This document shows positions 61,408 to 64,000 of a stretch of DNA of 64,000 nt, in pieces. Under the pieces are notes generated by a model that saw only the letters and a list, made by a program, of their open reading frames with translations, ran no database searches and was not told the origin of the DNA. Origin of the DNA: Epiperipatus broadwayi (Eukaryota > Onychophora > Udeonychophora > Euonychophora > Peripatidae); assembly GCA_028023455.1 (NCBI GenBank), contig JAQFVV010006546.1, positions 718,001-782,000 of the forward strand, read 5' to 3'. Position 1 is the stretch's first letter, and every line of letters starts with the position of its first letter. The position numbers and the translations under genes are program-made.

Positions 61408-62790
61408 TGAGTAATTTAGAAGATAATGTTGATTTGGGAGAGACACAAAATGTACCATCTCCTAATCCTCAAGATCTAATGTTTAAATGTTAAAATTCTA
61501 TCAGGTCAGATAATAAAATTAAAATAATTTCAAAAAGAGATGAAAAAATCTGTAGAGAATACATTGATGGAATCTCAAAAAAACTTAAAAGATGAATTAA
61601 AGGAAACACAAGAAAAACTTAGAGAGAATCTTAGGGAAGATTTTGAGAATAAAATAGAGAGTGCTAGAAAGGAAACTATAAAGGAATTCAATTATCAATT
61701 TGAATTAATGGAAATAGATTGTGGTAATGTCAAAGAGGATTCGGATTGAAAACTAGAAATTATTAAAAATTGTTGTCTCGATATCAATTTGAGGCTGATC
61801 ATAAATTTAACAATCTAGAGAGCAAAATAGAAGAGTCTAGTGTAAGATTAATTAAGCAGATGATAATAGTAAGTAGTAAAATTCAAAGCATAGAGATCCA
61901 ATTGAATCAAATTATAAACAATTTTAAATTTGCACTAGAGCACTAATTTAGCCGAATAAATAAATGTCAGAATGATATTGAAAAAGAGTTTGTACAGCCT
62001 CAAGAAAACATGCAAAATAAGATTCAAGAAGTCAGTCAAAGCATTCAGGTGCAGAATAAATTGGAATTAGAAGAGGTAAAAAAAACTTGAAAAGAATTCA
62101 AAAAAATTTATAGAGAATTTTAAAAATCTCAAAAATCTTGCAAAACCAAATTAGGTAAATTTATAGAATCTCAAAGTGAGTTCAATAAATATTTAAAAAG
62201 TTCAGTCTTAAAAATAAAAGAATCTCAAGAAGACTTAATATAGCTTCAAATAGAATGAGAAGGGTTCAAGGGAGCCAATTAATAAAATTAAAGGAATCAC
62301 AAGATAGTAGATTGAATGAATTAAAGGTTAGTCTTAGCCCAAATCTTAGAAAAGATTTTGAGAATAAAATTGAAAATATTCAGGATGAAATTATGAAAAA
62401 GTCCATTTATCAATCTGAGTTAGTTAAAACAAATCATGTAAAGATAATCCCAATAGGAAGATATGGGATGTTAGAAATTGTTTATTCTAATGTAAGTCAG
62501 AAGTAAATGACAAGTGTACTTGTATGAAGACTAGAATAAAAGAATATAGTAACAAAGTTACTGAACAAATAGTCTTTCTTGATTTTAAAGTTCAGCATAA
62601 TATGACACAATCACATCCATTTGCAGAAAATTTTATACATGAAATAGAGCCTAAATTTAAAAGACTAAGCAATAGTCATAATGAAATAGATAAAGAACTA
62701 ATCCAATATCAAGACAGTGTTCAAATTTGGTTTCCACAATTTAGTCAGTTCCTTACTGATAGATTGATTCTCAAAAATTTAAAATAAAAA
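61408..62790 (+). pseudogene. Broken long coiled-coil ORF, Gag-N-terminus-like
   Basis: Starts MSNLEDNVDLGETQNVPSP at 61408 and continues through at least three frames to 62787. Open pieces at 61540-61749, 62255-62506 and 62524-62787 are Lys/Glu/Asn-rich helices. A ~55-residue unit recurs (ESQKNLKDELK...NLREDFENKIE and ESQDSRLNELK...NLRKDFENKIE), about 720 bp apart. It resembles the coiled-coil Gag half of element B in composition, but no capsid, PBS or LTR is visible, so a decayed host coiled-coil gene remains possible. Confidence 0.5.
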
Positions 62791-64000
62791 ATAAAATGAG
62801 GATAGTCCATGTAAAATATCCACAAAGGGTATGCAAATTATGTCAAAAAGGAAGGATAAAGCAAAAGATAAAATTCATGCACAGAATTTACAATACATGT
62901 AGCTTAAGGCATGCACCCTCTACAAGTATGTATTTAAACTTGAAATTTAAGTTAATTTAGCAATATAATGGTTGTGATTGTATATGTTATAAAATTGATA
63001 ATGTCATTGTAATTGCTGTTGATTGGAGATCTGGAGAACCTTTTTATTTAAAAAAAAATTTCCTCATTATTTGTTATAATTCAGCTCTGTCTATAGAACT
63101 TTATGTTAGGTATTTTTGCTAATATATCTAAAAAGAATTTTTTTACATAGTTTATTTTTTGTTGAACAAATTATTTTTGCCTTGTAAAAGTAGTATATCA
63201 TTTAATATGTTATCTTATTGATTTATAACTAATGCTATAAAATATCATTATTAATAACAAATTTAAATAAATGAATTTAAATAATTTTAACTTGTCAATC
63301 AATCTATAATTGTTGGTGTTATAAAATCATAAACTCAGTATTTTAATGTAGATCTTATCCTTAAAGTATTGTAGTTTAAAGATATAATTATATTCTTAAT
63401 GTGGTCATTACATGTATTTATTGAGTTTAGTCATTATAAAATTAACACTGACATAATTTCAATAATGCTTTATTGATTTTTATTAATATAATCAATTTGT
63501 TACAATTTATTTTAAAAAATATAGTTCTAATTGTTAGATTAATAATAGTCTAATCTTATATAAGTATTAACGAGTAGAAAATAGCTTTTAAATTAACTAT
63601 TTCTTAGTAATATTTTAAAAATCTTTAGGGTGTGTGTGTGTGAATGTGTGCAATCTGTTTCAGTTTAAAGCTAAAATTTTACAGAGAAAATTATTATATT
63701 TCAACTTCTTTGTCTTGAAGACAAAATTATTTGAAAAAATGTTATTGTTTAATGTTTTGTTTATAAAAATAGCTGCTTTAAAAATATTGTTTTAAAGTTA
63801 ATATTCTGAGAACATTAAAAAAAAAATTTATTTAAATAGATGTATAATTTATGGAATATAATATTTTTATTTATTAAATAATTTGTAAATTTATGAGGTA
63901 ATAAGATGATATATTAATTTTTTGTTTTGTTTAAATTTCCAGACAGTTTTGTCTAAATTTTCAACTTGACAACAGGTTTAGGTCATATAAATTAATTAAT
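62790..64000. other. AT-rich gene-less stretch
   Basis: Nothing recognised except a short TG repeat near 63630-63650. Confidence 0.45.

Noticed and set aside
1-64000. CRISPR arrays, bacterial operons, rRNA or functional tRNA genes
   Set aside because: None seen; the repeats are transposon-type or microsatellite, and the tRNA-like pieces lack proper arms.

Overview
The window is eukaryotic nuclear DNA, very AT-rich (about three quarters A+T by eye), and I found no intact host gene, rRNA or tRNA gene in it. It is a transposon graveyard with a few young elements. The mix (Ty3/gypsy LTR elements with long LTRs, RTE-type LINEs with (TGA)n tails, Penelope-like elements, tRNA-derived SINE-like pieces and fold-back repeats) fits an invertebrate animal, most plausibly an arthropod. 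The species cannot be told from the sequence alone.

Layout. (1) 1-9061: a young element on the minus strand, called D here. Two nearly identical ~2.85-kb terminal repeats enclose ~3.35 kb whose only long ORF is an intact 485-codon coiled-coil Gag-N-terminus-like protein with no capsid, protease, RT or integrase. (2) 9062 to about 13500: remains of an older gypsy element (A, minus), with integrase tails, a Gag N-terminus, a primer-binding site and a diverged LTR, cut by D. (3) 13500-23700: AT-rich DNA holding fold-back repeats, a Penelope-like RT/endonuclease remnant (16905-17830) and two insertions of a small repeat family with 14-bp and 12-bp target-site duplications. (4) 23711-37463: a structurally complete but frame-broken gypsy element (B, minus) with both LTRs, PBS, PPT and a 4-bp TSD. 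Its right LTR holds a full-length RTE LINE (34039-37339). (5) 37468-41280: AT-rich DNA with a SINE-like piece and a second small composite repeat with a 14-bp TSD (39428-40179). (6) 41281 to about 53560: a three-level nest. A Penelope-like element (+) is split by gypsy element C (minus, about 41770-53004), whose right LTR is split by a second RTE LINE (48409-51706). C is internally deleted and has lost catalytic residues. (7) 53560-64000: decayed repeat-rich ORF remains, a 84-bp tandem duplication, a long (AT)n tract and a broken coiled-coil ORF (61408-62787) resembling the Gag N-termini of the gypsy elements.

How the parts relate. A, B and C are one superfamily of gypsy elements with long (~2-2.4 kb) LTRs, tRNA-primed PBSs ending GCACCA, and coiled-coil Gag N-termini. 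D looks like a non-autonomous parasite of that machinery, keeping only a Gag-like N-terminal protein. The two small repeats at 15929-16622 and 39428-40179 share a detailed architecture: inverted arm, core, inverted arm, spacer, second core, 14-bp TSD. Each core contains a hammerhead-ribozyme-like CUGANGA...GAAAC signature. This points to a non-autonomous, probably Penelope-mobilised, retrozyme-like family and is the most interesting signal in the window.
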